Positions 6,480 to 13,803 are shown, counted from the stretch's first letter. The stretch: 15,296 nucleotides of DNA from Thermovenabulum sp049723235 (GCF_049723235.1 NZ_JBNARB010000031.1:1-15296); one strand, 5' to 3'. The notes: generated by a model from the letters alone, not told the origin. Translations and numbers: made by a program.

Positions 6480-8069
6480 TCACCCCTTTTCTAAACGCGT
6501 TTTTAGAGAGTTATATATTTTTTTTGATGTTTCTGTTGTTGATAAACCACCGAGGCCGGTACAGCGCAACTCGGGGGGCAACATCTTTCCAACTTCATCC
6601 ATAGCTACCAGTGTCTCATCTAGAGGGATAACCTTATCGTAACCTGCTAAGGCCATATTGGCACAGGCTATAGCGTTTGCGCCTGCCATTATGTTTTTCC
6701 CTAGGCAGGGCACTTCTACCCTTTCAGCCACAGGATCGCAAATCAAACCCAATATGTTTTGCAATGCCATTGAAGCTGCATCAACACACTGCTGTGTACT
6801 TCCGCCAAGTAACTGCACCAGTCCCGCAGCAGCCATACCCGATGCAGCTCCACATTCTACCTGGCAACCGCCCACTTCTGCAGCAAAACCTGATTTTTCA
6901 GCAATAAAAACGCCTATCATTCCTGCAGCAAGCATGGCTTTTACAATGTCATCAATATCAAATCCCATCTCTGTAGCCACACCTATGAGAGTACCCGGTA
7001 AGACGCCGCATGATCCAGCGGTTGGTGCTGCTACAATCACACCCATCGAGCTTTTAACTTCCATCATTGATGTGATATAAGCTATTACTGTGTTTAAAAT
7101 GCCGGGGATTAATTTATTTTCTTTCTTATATTTTTCGATCATCCAAGCCTGTGGCCCAAGAATTCTATCTTTGTATTCAGTACCTTTTAGGCCTGTTTCA
7201 ATTGACGATTTCATTAAGACTACAATATCCTTCATCTTATTGAAGACATCATGCTTTGATATATTACCTCTGGCACTTTCATACATTAAAGCAAGTTCCC
7301 ACAACTGTAAATTTTCATGCGAAGCTACCTGCAACATCTCCCTTGGGGTTCTAAAAGGCACATTACAATTTTTTCTGGACATGATAGGAAGCACGGGAGT
7401 AAGCTGGATAACATCCTCCACCTGTTGAATATTCTCAATTTGCTTTATTACTTCGTCGGGTAATTGATATCCTGTCTTAACATTTATCAAGCCTTGCCGG
7501 TTGTTTGTCAGGCAATTACAGAAATCAAAATCCCCGATAAGTGTTATAATTTCATCTGCTTTTTGTTTAAAAACATTCTCGTCTATATTATTTAAAAATA
7601 TTAAAGTTTCGTAAAAATCACCGGAAATTTCAACTTCAAATCCATCTATTTCTTGAACTTCAATCATACCACCGCCAGTAGAAATAGCAGTTAGTCGTTT
7701 AACCTCATTATCATAGCTGGTGGCTGTTATCCGATATGTATTGGGGTGTTTTGCGGGATAGTCAACAATTTTAAAACTAACACTAATACCTTGTTTTTCA
7801 GCTAACTTGAGCGAGTCGACCAAACGATCATCTTCTGGTCCAAAGCCCAATAACCCGCCAACCAAACCAATATCTGAACCATGTCCATGGTATGTAGTTG
7901 CGAGAGACCCCTTTGTATCAAACTCAACAATAACTTCTTTGAGCTTTCCTTTAACCAACTGTTTAACCAGGTTGCCAATTCTAAGTGCTGCAGCCACATG
8001 GGAACTTGAAGGGCCCCTCATAATTGGACCAATTACGTCATTAAAAATACTTGCAGGTTGTTTAAGCAT
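6480..8069 (-). CDS. sdaA: L-serine dehydratase, iron-sulfur type, single chain (SdaAB-ACT-SdaAA fusion)
   Basis: The enzyme converts L-serine to pyruvate and ammonia with an oxygen-sensitive [4Fe-4S] cluster in the cytoplasm. The 529-residue chain starts with the beta domain (about 1-150, GPSSSHVAAALRIG), followed by an ACT-like segment (about 153-225, ETLIFLNN to DEVIKQIENIQQVEDVIQL) and the alpha catalytic domain (about 235-529). Cys402, Cys444 and Cys455 have the 42/11 spacing I recall for the cluster ligands of the Legionella enzyme. Cys503 lies in the conserved LRCTGLGGLS. The length fits a direct fusion of the separate Bacillus beta and alpha subunits, longer than the roughly 454-residue E. 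coli form. GGGAGG eight bases before the ATG supports the start. First gene of the pair with the symporter. Confidence 0.92.
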   Translation of the reverse strand: MLKQPASIFNDVIGPIMRGPSSSHVAAALRIGNLVKQLVKGKLKEVIVEFDTKGSLATTYHGHGSDIGLVGGLLGFGPEDDRLVDSLKLAEKQGISVSFKIVDYPAKHPNTYRITATSYDNEVKRLTAISTGGGMIEVQEIDGFEVEISGDFYETLIFLNNIDENVFKQKADEIITLIGDFDFCNCLTNNRQGLINVKTGYQLPDEVIKQIENIQQVEDVIQLTPVLPIMSRKNCNVPFRTPREMLQVASHENLQLWELALMYESARGNISKHDVFNKMKDIVVLMKSSIETGLKGTEYKDRILGPQAWMIEKYKKENKLIPGILNTVIAYITSMMEVKSSMGVIVAAPTAGSCGVLPGTLIGVATEMGFDIDDIVKAMLAAGMIGVFIAEKSGFAAEVGGCQVECGAASGMAAAGLVQLLGGSTQQCVDAASMALQNILGLICDPVAERVEVPCLGKNIMAGANAIACANMALAGYDKVIPLDETLVAMDEVGKMLPPELRCTGLGGLSTTETSKKIYNSLKTRLEKG

Positions 8070-8190
8070 TTTATATTCCTCCCGTTTTATTGATAATTTT
8101 CTGTTCTGTTTAAGGGCAATAAATGACTTATATAAATGATCTATTACTCTTATTTTTCAAAAGTTGTTTTATAACACTTAAATGTTCATA

Positions 8191-8215
8191 CATCTGGCAA
8201 TCAGGTTGTCTGATG
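8191..8215. promoter_or_regulatory. Imperfect 25-base palindrome upstream of serine dehydratase, candidate operator
   Basis: CATCTGGCAA and TTGTCTGATG flank a five-base centre; nine of twelve symmetric base pairs match. It lies about 120 bases upstream of the serine dehydratase start. On the minus strand the transcript would pair poorly, which favours a protein-binding site over an RNA hairpin. Recognition by the GntR protein is inferred from position only. The rest of 8070-8318 is AT-rich with nothing else I can support. Confidence 0.35.
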
Positions 8216-8318
8216 TCTTATATCTTAAAATTTATATTCGACGAGTAATTAGGTTTTCCTTCTTTATTTTATAAATTTTTTTAATTTTATTTTTATACAC
8301 TATACTTCTTTCTCGTTT

Positions 8319-8346
8319 TTGACATAGAAATATCTTACACTATAAA
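8319..8346 (+). promoter_or_regulatory. Sigma-A type promoter of ylmH
   Basis: A perfect -35 TTGACA (8319-8324) is followed after 16 bases by TATAAA (8341-8346). Transcription would start near 8353, within the 20-base tandem repeat, leaving a leader of about 60 bases. A second -10-like TATGAT occurs in each repeat copy (8350-8355, 8370-8375). Confidence 0.55.
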
Positions 8347-8381
8347 GGTATGATATTATTAATAAAGGTATGATATTATTA
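8342..8381. repeat. Two-copy 20-bp tandem repeat in the ylmH promoter/leader
   Basis: ATAAAGGTATGATATTATTA occurs twice with no change and no gap (8342-8361, 8362-8381). It begins inside the -10 and covers the likely transcription start. The period of 20 bases and perfect identity suggest a recent duplication; copy number could affect expression. Confidence 0.9.
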
Positions 8382-8411
8382 AGTAAGAAATTTTAAAAGG
8401 AGTGTCATGGC

Positions 8412-9173
8412 ATGGAAATAATGGATGAAAAGTTAGCAATGGCAAGGATTAGAGACCTTTTCAGAGCAGCCGAAAAAAAAGGAGATTATGTGGCGAGCAA
8501 TTTTTTAACACCCCTGGAACAGGAAATGGTTATTGATATATCAAGGGAGTTTCCCGAAGTCAAATTCTTTTTTGAGGGTGGATATAAAGAAGCAGAGAGA
8601 AAAATACTGGTAGCATATCCCGAATACATAGAAGGACGCCCCTTTGTGGCACCGGTAAAGGCCCTTCGCATAAAGTTAAGGGAGGAGGATGCTTTCCCCG
8701 GGCACAGGGATTTTTTAGGATCTATACTGGGCCTTGGTATATCCCGGGAAAAAATCGGAGATGTTCTGGTAAAAAAGGGAGAAGCCATAGTGATAGTAAA
8801 AGAAGAAATAATCGAATTTCTCGGGCTTAATCTTAATAAAGTGAAAAATTTCGATGTGGAAACGGAAGAAATAACGTTGAAGGAAATAATAGCACCGGAA
8901 AAATCCTATAAAGAAGTAAAGGGTACGGTGGCTTCCCTGCGCTTAGATGCGGTGGCAAGCCTTGCCTTCGGGGTATCCCGTTCGAAAATGGCACCTTATA
9001 TAAAAGGGGAAAACGTAAGAGTAAATTTTAAAATTGTATCCGACCCTTCCCATGAGGTGAAGGAAGGGGATATCATATCCGCCACCCGCATGGGGAGGGC
9101 AAAGGTAGAAAAAATCGGAGGAGAGAGCAAAAAGGGTAGAATTTACGTTACCATACACAGGTTTACAGGGTAG
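8412..9173 (+). CDS. ylmH: YlmH-family RNA-binding protein with C-terminal S4 domain
   Basis: The 253-residue protein matches the YlmH family: an N-terminal region (DPL-like FLTPLEQEMV, FFEGGYKEAERKILV), a middle segment (FPGHRDFLGSILGLGISREKIGDV) and an S4 RNA-binding domain at about 178-240 (LRLDAVASLAFGVSRSKM). Bacillus YlmH binds ribosomal 50S complexes and has been linked to ribosome-associated quality control; in many Firmicutes the gene lies in the division cluster next to sepF and divIVA. Here it stands alone. AAAAGGAG (8395-8402) is nine bases before the ATG at 8412. An out-of-frame ATG at 8407 opens a four-codon frame across the same start. The stop lies one base from that of the convergent oxidoreductase gene. 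Confidence 0.88.
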   Translation: MEIMDEKLAMARIRDLFRAAEKKGDYVASNFLTPLEQEMVIDISREFPEVKFFFEGGYKEAERKILVAYPEYIEGRPFVAPVKALRIKLREEDAFPGHRDFLGSILGLGISREKIGDVLVKKGEAIVIVKEEIIEFLGLNLNKVKNFDVETEEITLKEIIAPEKSYKEVKGTVASLRLDAVASLAFGVSRSKMAPYIKGENVRVNFKIVSDPSHEVKEGDIISATRMGRAKVEKIGGESKKGRIYVTIHRFTG

Positions 9174-9174
9174 T

Positions 9175-10326
9175 TTATACACAAGCGGGCTCAAAGATTA
9201 ATTCTCCTTTTTCAAATCTTTTCAGGTTTAAAACATCTATATCGATGGGGCTTTTTCCTTCGACTATGAGTTCGGCGAGCAAAAGCCCCACTATCGGTCC
9301 CATTTGAAATCCGTGTCCGCTCCAGCCCAAATCCAGGTAAAAACCTTCCACATCGGTTTTCCCTATAATTGCCTGTTGATCCGGGGTCATGTCGTAGAGG
9401 CCGGCCCAGTGCCTTACTATCCTGAGGTTTTTGATTTTCGGGAGGTGGAATACGAATTTTTTGACCGCATTCTCCAAAAAACCCCAGGAAGAATTGACAT
9501 TAAAATCCTTTACCTCATGTTCCGGATCGCCTACTCCCATTAATATCGTGCCGTTAGGAGATTGTTTAAAATAAGTTCCGTGCAAAAAGGATATCACCAT
9601 GCAGGGAAGAAAGTATTCAATGGGTTCTGTTACGAATATCTGGTGCCTTTCTGGATATACGGGAATGTCAATACCCAGCTTATTAGCCAACTCTTTGCCC
9701 CATGCTCCGGCGCAGTTTACCACGACCGGCGTTTCGTAGACCCCTTTTTCGGTAATAACTTTAAAAAGCCCGGGTTTTATGATTTCAATATCCAAAACCC
9801 GGTTGTAAGTAATTATATTCGCTCCCATCCTTCGTGCGGCTTGGGCATAAGCAAAAGTGACCATAAAAGGATTGGCATGGCCGTCCTTTGGGTTATAGGA
9901 AGCTCCGATTACGCCTTCCAGGTTTAAATCGGGTACAATTTCCTTTATTTCTTCCGGTGAAAGGAAAACAGATTCTTTTATTCCTAATTCGTGCTGCAGT
10001 CTAATATTTTCGTTAAATTGCTTTACCTGAGATTCATTATAAGCCAGCATCAAATAACCGCCCCGGGTAAATTCTATGCTCCTATCAAAATTCAGTTCTT
10101 CCTCAAGGTTTTCAAGCAGTTTCATACTTTCTTTCATTAAAAGACAGTTTATTTTTGTTCCGAACTGATGCCTTACACCCGCTGCGCACCTGCCCGTTGC
10201 CCCGCTCGTTAAGTATTCCTTTTCGAAAAGAAAAATATTTTTCATCCCTTTTTTTGCCAGATTGTATAAAACCGAAACTCCGTGAATACCCCCGCCTATT
10301 ACCACGGCCTCTGCGGTTATTGCCAT
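9175..10326 (-). CDS. FAD-dependent amino-acid/amine oxidoreductase (DAO family, SoxB/proline dehydrogenase beta-like)
   Basis: The 383-residue flavoprotein has an N-terminal dinucleotide-binding fold GGGIHG (about 11-16), FEKE at the end of the second strand, and a SGATGRCAAGVRHQFGT segment. The C-terminal flavin motif is RHWAGLYDMTPDQQAIIG followed by LDLGWSGHGFQMGP. Length and motifs fit the DAO family around sarcosine oxidase beta, glycine oxidase and the beta subunit of dye-linked proline or hydroxyproline dehydrogenases. No alpha or gamma partner subunit is encoded nearby, so substrate and electron acceptor stay open; in an anaerobe a dehydrogenase is likelier than an oxidase. GGGGGG seven bases before the ATG supports the start. 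It is transcribed alone, convergent with ylmH and divergent from the PTS regulator. Confidence 0.85.
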   Translation of the reverse strand: MAITAEAVVIGGGIHGVSVLYNLAKKGMKNIFLFEKEYLTSGATGRCAAGVRHQFGTKINCLLMKESMKLLENLEEELNFDRSIEFTRGGYLMLAYNESQVKQFNENIRLQHELGIKESVFLSPEEIKEIVPDLNLEGVIGASYNPKDGHANPFMVTFAYAQAARRMGANIITYNRVLDIEIIKPGLFKVITEKGVYETPVVVNCAGAWGKELANKLGIDIPVYPERHQIFVTEPIEYFLPCMVISFLHGTYFKQSPNGTILMGVGDPEHEVKDFNVNSSWGFLENAVKKFVFHLPKIKNLRIVRHWAGLYDMTPDQQAIIGKTDVEGFYLDLGWSGHGFQMGPIVGLLLAELIVEGKSPIDIDVLNLKRFEKGELIFEPACV

Positions 10327-10383
10327 TTAGCTACCCCCCTTTTTAAATTTCATAATAAAAAAATATATAATACAATTAAAAAT

Positions 10384-10412
10384 AGTATACAAAATAATTA
10401 AAAATCAATCAA
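10384..10412 (-). promoter_or_regulatory. Promoter of the FAD-dependent oxidoreductase gene
   Basis: On the minus strand TTGATT (10407-10412) and TATACT (10384-10389) are separated by 17 bases. This puts the transcription start near 10377, about 50 bases before the ATG at 10326. The -35 is four of six and the -10 five of six to consensus. Confidence 0.5.
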
Positions 10413-10518
10413 TTATTAAATTCAACAATAACCGGGAATGTGATATTTTTTTGCAGGATTTCAGGTTTTTTCTGCGAAAGACATTGGTCTTTTAATGAAG
10501 GCGTTTCTTGAAATACAA

Positions 10519-10524
10519 TATAAT
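10519..10524 (+). promoter_or_regulatory. TATAAT directly upstream of the PTS regulator gene
   Basis: A perfect -10 hexamer ends seven bases before the GTG at 10531. The sequence about 17 bases upstream, TGAAGG, is a poor -35. If used, transcription would start at or next to the GTG and the mRNA would be almost leaderless. The rest of the 204-base gap holds the divergent promoter and a weak hairpin AAAGAC-ATTG-GTCTTT at 10477-10492. Confidence 0.3.
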
Positions 10525-10530
10525 AGGTAG

Positions 10531-12711
10531 GTGAAGAAGTTGCTGGACGAACGGAGTGCAAAGATATTATCAAAGCTCCTCCGGGAAGATGACTTTGTAA
10601 AGATTGAGACCTTAAGCCGGGAGTTCAATGTATCGATAAGGACGGTGCAGTACGACCTTGACAAAATCGATTATTTTTTAAAAAACAATGGATTAAGCGT
10701 TTTAGAAAGAAGGCCTAAAAAAGGTATAAGGCTTTTACAGGAAGAAAAACAAAGGCTTAATGAAGTATTGAAAAATAAAATAAAGTTTTACTATTATCCC
10801 ACCCCGAAGGAAAGGCAAGATAAAATCTTAGGCGAACTTTTTAAAGCCAAAGGTTTTATAACCATCGAGGCAATCTCCAACCTGCTCGGGGTAAGCAGAA
10901 GTACCGTTATAAAAGACCTTTTAAAGGTAGCGCAATGGCTTTATAAAAATAATCTCAAGCTTATTACTCTTCCAAGGTACGGGGTGAAAATAGAAGGAGA
11001 AGAAAGGGCAATAAGAAAAGCTGCTTTACTATTTTTAAGGGAAAATTTGGATTCCGAGCTGCCCTTTTTGGAAGAGATTGAGTCCAACAATTTGCTGATA
11101 AATAAGGATCCATTAATAAAACTTCTTGATGGAGTAGATTTTAATCTAATTATCAATGCGGTAAAAAAAGCTGAAGAAAAATTTAACATTAATTTGACCG
11201 ATAAAACCTTCAATGCCGTTGTTCTGCACATTGCTTTTGCCATAAAGCGGATAATGTCCGGAAAAGACATTTCAATGCCCCAGGATGAACTTTTAAAACT
11301 AAAAAAATACGGTGAATACGAAATCGCAAAAGACATAGTAGAAAGGCTTCAGGAAGACTGCAAGATTAAAATACCCGAAGATGAAGTGGGCTACATTACA
11401 ATTCATTTAGTGGGAGGAAATTTTGTTAAGGAAGATTTTTCTTCCTATAAGGATAATTTATTTTTGGTGCAGATAATAGCCGCAAGGCTGATAGAACTTG
11501 TTGGCAAGGAACTTAAACTAGATTTTTCCCGGGACAAAGAACTTTTTAACAACCTCATCCAGCATCTGGGACCTGCTTTTTACAGGCTTAAAAACGGCAT
11601 TCCCATTGTTAATCCAATTCTTAGCGAAATCAAAGAAAAATTCCGGGAGATTTTTGAAGCCTGCAAAAGGAGCGTAAAGGAGATAGAAAATATCAGCGAA
11701 TTTTCCATAAGCGAAGATGAGGTGGGCTATATAGCCATTCACTTTGGCGCTTCAATTGAGAGGATGAAATTTTTTAAGCAAAGGTTATTCAAGGTCTACG
11801 TGGTGTGCGGAACCGGGATAGGAACTGCCGAGTTTTTAACTTTGAGGCTCAAGAAGGAATTTAAAAATTTAGATATTCTGGGAACAGCCTCCTGTCACAA
11901 TATAAGGGAGGTGGTTTCAGGAAGGCCGGTAGATCTAATTATTTCCACCGTGCCGCTTGCTGTGGAGGGTGTACCCGTCGTTTGTGTAAGTCCTATTCTT
12001 TCGGAAAAAGACATTGAAAATATAAAAGAAGTCTTATCCGGGATTGAGAAAAAAGTCAACTCTTCCCTGGATGAGCTGAAGTTAATTGAGACGATAATTG
12101 AAGCGGTAGAAAGATACGCAAAGATTATGGATAAAGAAGGGCTTTACAGAGAGCTTTACAAAATCCTTTATAAAGATGAAGCAGTAATTACGAAGGGAGA
12201 TGGCCAACCGGTGCTGAAGGAACTTCTAACAAAAGATACGATTAGATTAAAAGTCAAGGCAGAAAGCTGGGAGGAAGCGGTAAGGATAGGAGGAAGACTT
12301 CTTTTTGAAAATGGGTATGTAGAATCCACTTATGTAGAGGCAATGGTGAAAAATGTAAAGGAGATAGGGCCTTATATCGTAATTGCTCCGGGCATTGCCA
12401 TGCCCCACGCCCGGCCCGAGGAGGGGGTAAAAAGCATTTGTATGAGTTTGATAACCTTGGAAAATCCTGTAGAATTCGGCAATAAGGACAACGACCCCGT
12501 CAGGATGGTGATCTGTTTTGGGGCAGTTGACCATGAAAACCATTTGAAGGCTCTTTCCGAATTGATGGAAATATTGATGGATAAGGAGTGCTTAGACGGC
12601 ATTCTTAAAGCTGAGTCGGTAAATGAAGTTCTTAATATAATAAAAAACAAAAAAAACCGGGGCAGTATTGATAGCCCTTTACTGGACCTTCCAGCCCCTC
12701 TACCTTCATAA
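10531..12711 (+). CDS. PRD-domain PTS-responsive transcriptional activator (MtlR/LicR type) with altered C-terminus
   Basis: This is a DNA-binding activator whose activity is set by PTS phosphorylation. Domains in order: HTH (about 9-65), second winged helix (about 95-150), PRD1 (about 195-300; His233, His292), PRD2 (about 310-415; His345, His404), EIIB-like domain (about 420-510; Cys426 in VVCGTGIGTAEF) and EIIA (about 565-705; phospho-site His626 in APGIAMPHARPEEG). The DNA-binding start makes it an activator, not an RNA antiterminator. Residues 710-726 are not EIIA: they are EIIC DNA read out of frame, so the native end was lost in a deletion. The GTG at 10531 has a poor ribosome site; a TTG at 10540, six bases after AGGTG, is a good alternative. 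It likely controls the downstream PTS genes. Confidence 0.85.
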   Translation: MKKLLDERSAKILSKLLREDDFVKIETLSREFNVSIRTVQYDLDKIDYFLKNNGLSVLERRPKKGIRLLQEEKQRLNEVLKNKIKFYYYPTPKERQDKILGELFKAKGFITIEAISNLLGVSRSTVIKDLLKVAQWLYKNNLKLITLPRYGVKIEGEERAIRKAALLFLRENLDSELPFLEEIESNNLLINKDPLIKLLDGVDFNLIINAVKKAEEKFNINLTDKTFNAVVLHIAFAIKRIMSGKDISMPQDELLKLKKYGEYEIAKDIVERLQEDCKIKIPEDEVGYITIHLVGGNFVKEDFSSYKDNLFLVQIIAARLIELVGKELKLDFSRDKELFNNLIQHLGPAFYRLKNGIPIVNPILSEIKEKFREIFEACKRSVKEIENISEFSISEDEVGYIAIHFGASIERMKFFKQRLFKVYVVCGTGIGTAEFLTLRLKKEFKNLDILGTASCHNIREVVSGRPVDLIISTVPLAVEGVPVVCVSPILSEKDIENIKEVLSGIEKKVNSSLDELKLIETIIEAVERYAKIMDKEGLYRELYKILYKDEAVITKGDGQPVLKELLTKDTIRLKVKAESWEEAVRIGGRLLFENGYVESTYVEAMVKNVKEIGPYIVIAPGIAMPHARPEEGVKSICMSLITLENPVEFGNKDNDPVRMVICFGAVDHENHLKALSELMEILMDKECLDGILKAESVNEVLNIIKNKKNRGSIDSPLLDLPAPLPS
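12642..12658 (+). other. A6-C-A8 tract at the regulator/EIIC junction
   Basis: Six A (12642-12647), C, eight A (12649-12656) and CC mark where regulator homology stops and EIIC homology starts. The tract is a likely deletion endpoint. The A8 run is also long enough for polymerase slippage; loss of one A would place the EIIC remnant in frame with the regulator. Confidence 0.6.
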
Positions 12712-13480
12712 GTACATGAAAAAAGTAACGGATAGCGATGAAATAGCCTACGGCCATACTTCTTCCATCGCGGCTTATTTAGCCGGACGCTTTGGCCATT
12801 TATTCGGTAAACCCGAGGAAAGCACCGAAAAAATAAAAATTCCAAAGAGAATAGAATTTATGAAGGATGTAACGGTAGGCACGGCTTTCATTATAACGAT
12901 CATAATGCTCCTTGCCAGCTTCTTTGCGGATAAAGAAGTGGTGGTAAAACAGGCCGGTAACCTCAACTTTGTTATATGGGGAATCCTTCAGGGATTCAAA
13001 TTTGCAGCAGGAATCACTATACTGCTTTATGGTGTAAGGCTCTTCTTAGCCGAGATAGTGCCTGCCTTTAGAGGTATATCTCAAAAGCTCATCCCCGGAG
13101 CAAGGCCGGCTCTGGACGTTCCCGTGGTATTTCCCTATGCTCCAACAGCGGTTTTGGTAGGGTTTATTAGCTCCACACTGGTATTTTTAATCTTCATGTT
13201 GATTTTTGGACTTACGGGATATGCAACGATAGTACCTTCTATGATAATGCTCTTTTTCCCCGCTGCCGGTGCTGCCGTATTTGGAAACGCAGTAGGCGGA
13301 TGGAAGGGTGCCGCTTTTGGAGGAGCAATAAACGGTTTATTCCTGGCTATCGGGCAGGCGCTGACCTGGCCCATGCTCTCCAATACCGCTCCAGAACTTG
13401 CGGTGCTTGCTGATCCGGACTGGTATGTTATAATATGGGTAATAATGGGAGTAGGGAAGATTATTAAAGCAATATTCTGA
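12656..13480 (+). pseudogene. 5'-truncated ascorbate-type PTS EIIC (UlaA/SgaT family)
   Basis: About 275 codons match the C-terminal part of UlaA-type EIIC permeases (about 450-465 residues). The match begins at TGAVLIALYW, aligning with the TAILVSLYWG region near residue 165 of E. coli UlaA, and runs on through VTDSDEIAYGHTSS, LAEIVPAFRGISQKLIPGA, YAPTAVLVGF, FGNAVGGWKGAAFGGA and ADPDWYVI to the normal end. About the first 165 residues, with several membrane spans, the start codon and the ribosome site, are missing, and upstream DNA is the regulator gene. Possible internal starts are TTG 12668 (weak GGGG upstream) and ATG 12716 (no ribosome site). The rest is free of stops. Transport function is probably lost unless a fusion by frameshift works. 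Confidence 0.8.
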
Positions 13481-13497
13481 TCAGGGGGTCTTAATTA

Positions 13498-13791
13498 ATG
13501 GATAAAATTAAGATAGTAACAGCCTGTGGGGTGGGTATGGGCAGCAGCCTTATCTTAAAAATGATGGTGGAAGATATTTTAAAGGCGGAAGGAATAGATG
13601 CAAAAGTAGAAAACATCGATATAGGAAGTATAAAAAGTGCCAATGCGGATATGGTGGTGGTGCAGTCCTTCCATGAGGATAAGGTAAAAGATGCGGCAAA
13701 AGTTGTTGTAAACATAGATAATTTTCTCGATAAAGAAAAATTGAAGAACAAGGTTTTAGAGGGAATAAAAGTTTTGCAAAATAAAGAGTAA
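13498..13791 (+). CDS. PTS EIIB subunit, ascorbate/lactose-type (UlaB/SgaB family)
   Basis: The 97-residue cytoplasmic phosphocarrier passes phosphate from EIIA to the sugar bound by EIIC. The phosphocysteine loop is clear: Cys10 in ACGVGMGSSLIL, followed by an alternating strand-helix fold (VENIDIGSIKSANADMVVV). It looks complete for the UlaB family. GGGGG (13484-13488) lies nine bases before the ATG. It follows the EIIC remnant by 17 bases. There is no free EIIA gene in the operon; the only EIIA is the domain in the upstream regulator. With a broken EIIC the natural role may be lost, but the reading frame is intact. Confidence 0.9.
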   Translation: MDKIKIVTACGVGMGSSLILKMMVEDILKAEGIDAKVENIDIGSIKSANADMVVVQSFHEDKVKDAAKVVVNIDNFLDKEKLKNKVLEGIKVLQNKE

Positions 13792-13803
13792 GAAGGTGAA
13801 GCA

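Noticed and set aside
6658..7080. Plus-strand open frame of 140 codons inside serine dehydratase
   Set aside because: It is antisense to a strongly conserved coding region, lacks a ribosome site, and its low-complexity Ala/Pro-rich product is typical of a shadow frame.
8342..8381. Tandem repeat considered as part of a CRISPR array or iteron origin
   Set aside because: Only two head-to-tail copies with no spacers, no cas or replication gene, and it lies on a promoter.
8070..8411. Possible riboswitch or T-box in the leader of serine dehydratase or ylmH
   Set aside because: No conserved T-box, glycine or other riboswitch core was seen; only the palindrome, promoter and tandem repeat can be supported.
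9562..9927. Plus-strand open frame of 121 codons inside the FAD oxidoreductase
   Set aside because: It is a shadow of the conserved minus-strand flavoprotein and has no recognisable domain.
10477..10492. AAAGAC-ATTG-GTCTTT hairpin before the PRD regulator, considered as an antitermination target
   Set aside because: It has only six pairs with two G-C, and the regulator has DNA-binding domains instead of an RNA-binding CAT domain.
12372..12845. Minus-strand open frame of 157 codons across the regulator/EIIC junction
   Set aside because: It is antisense to the EIIA domain and EIIC remnant, with no family motifs or ribosome site.
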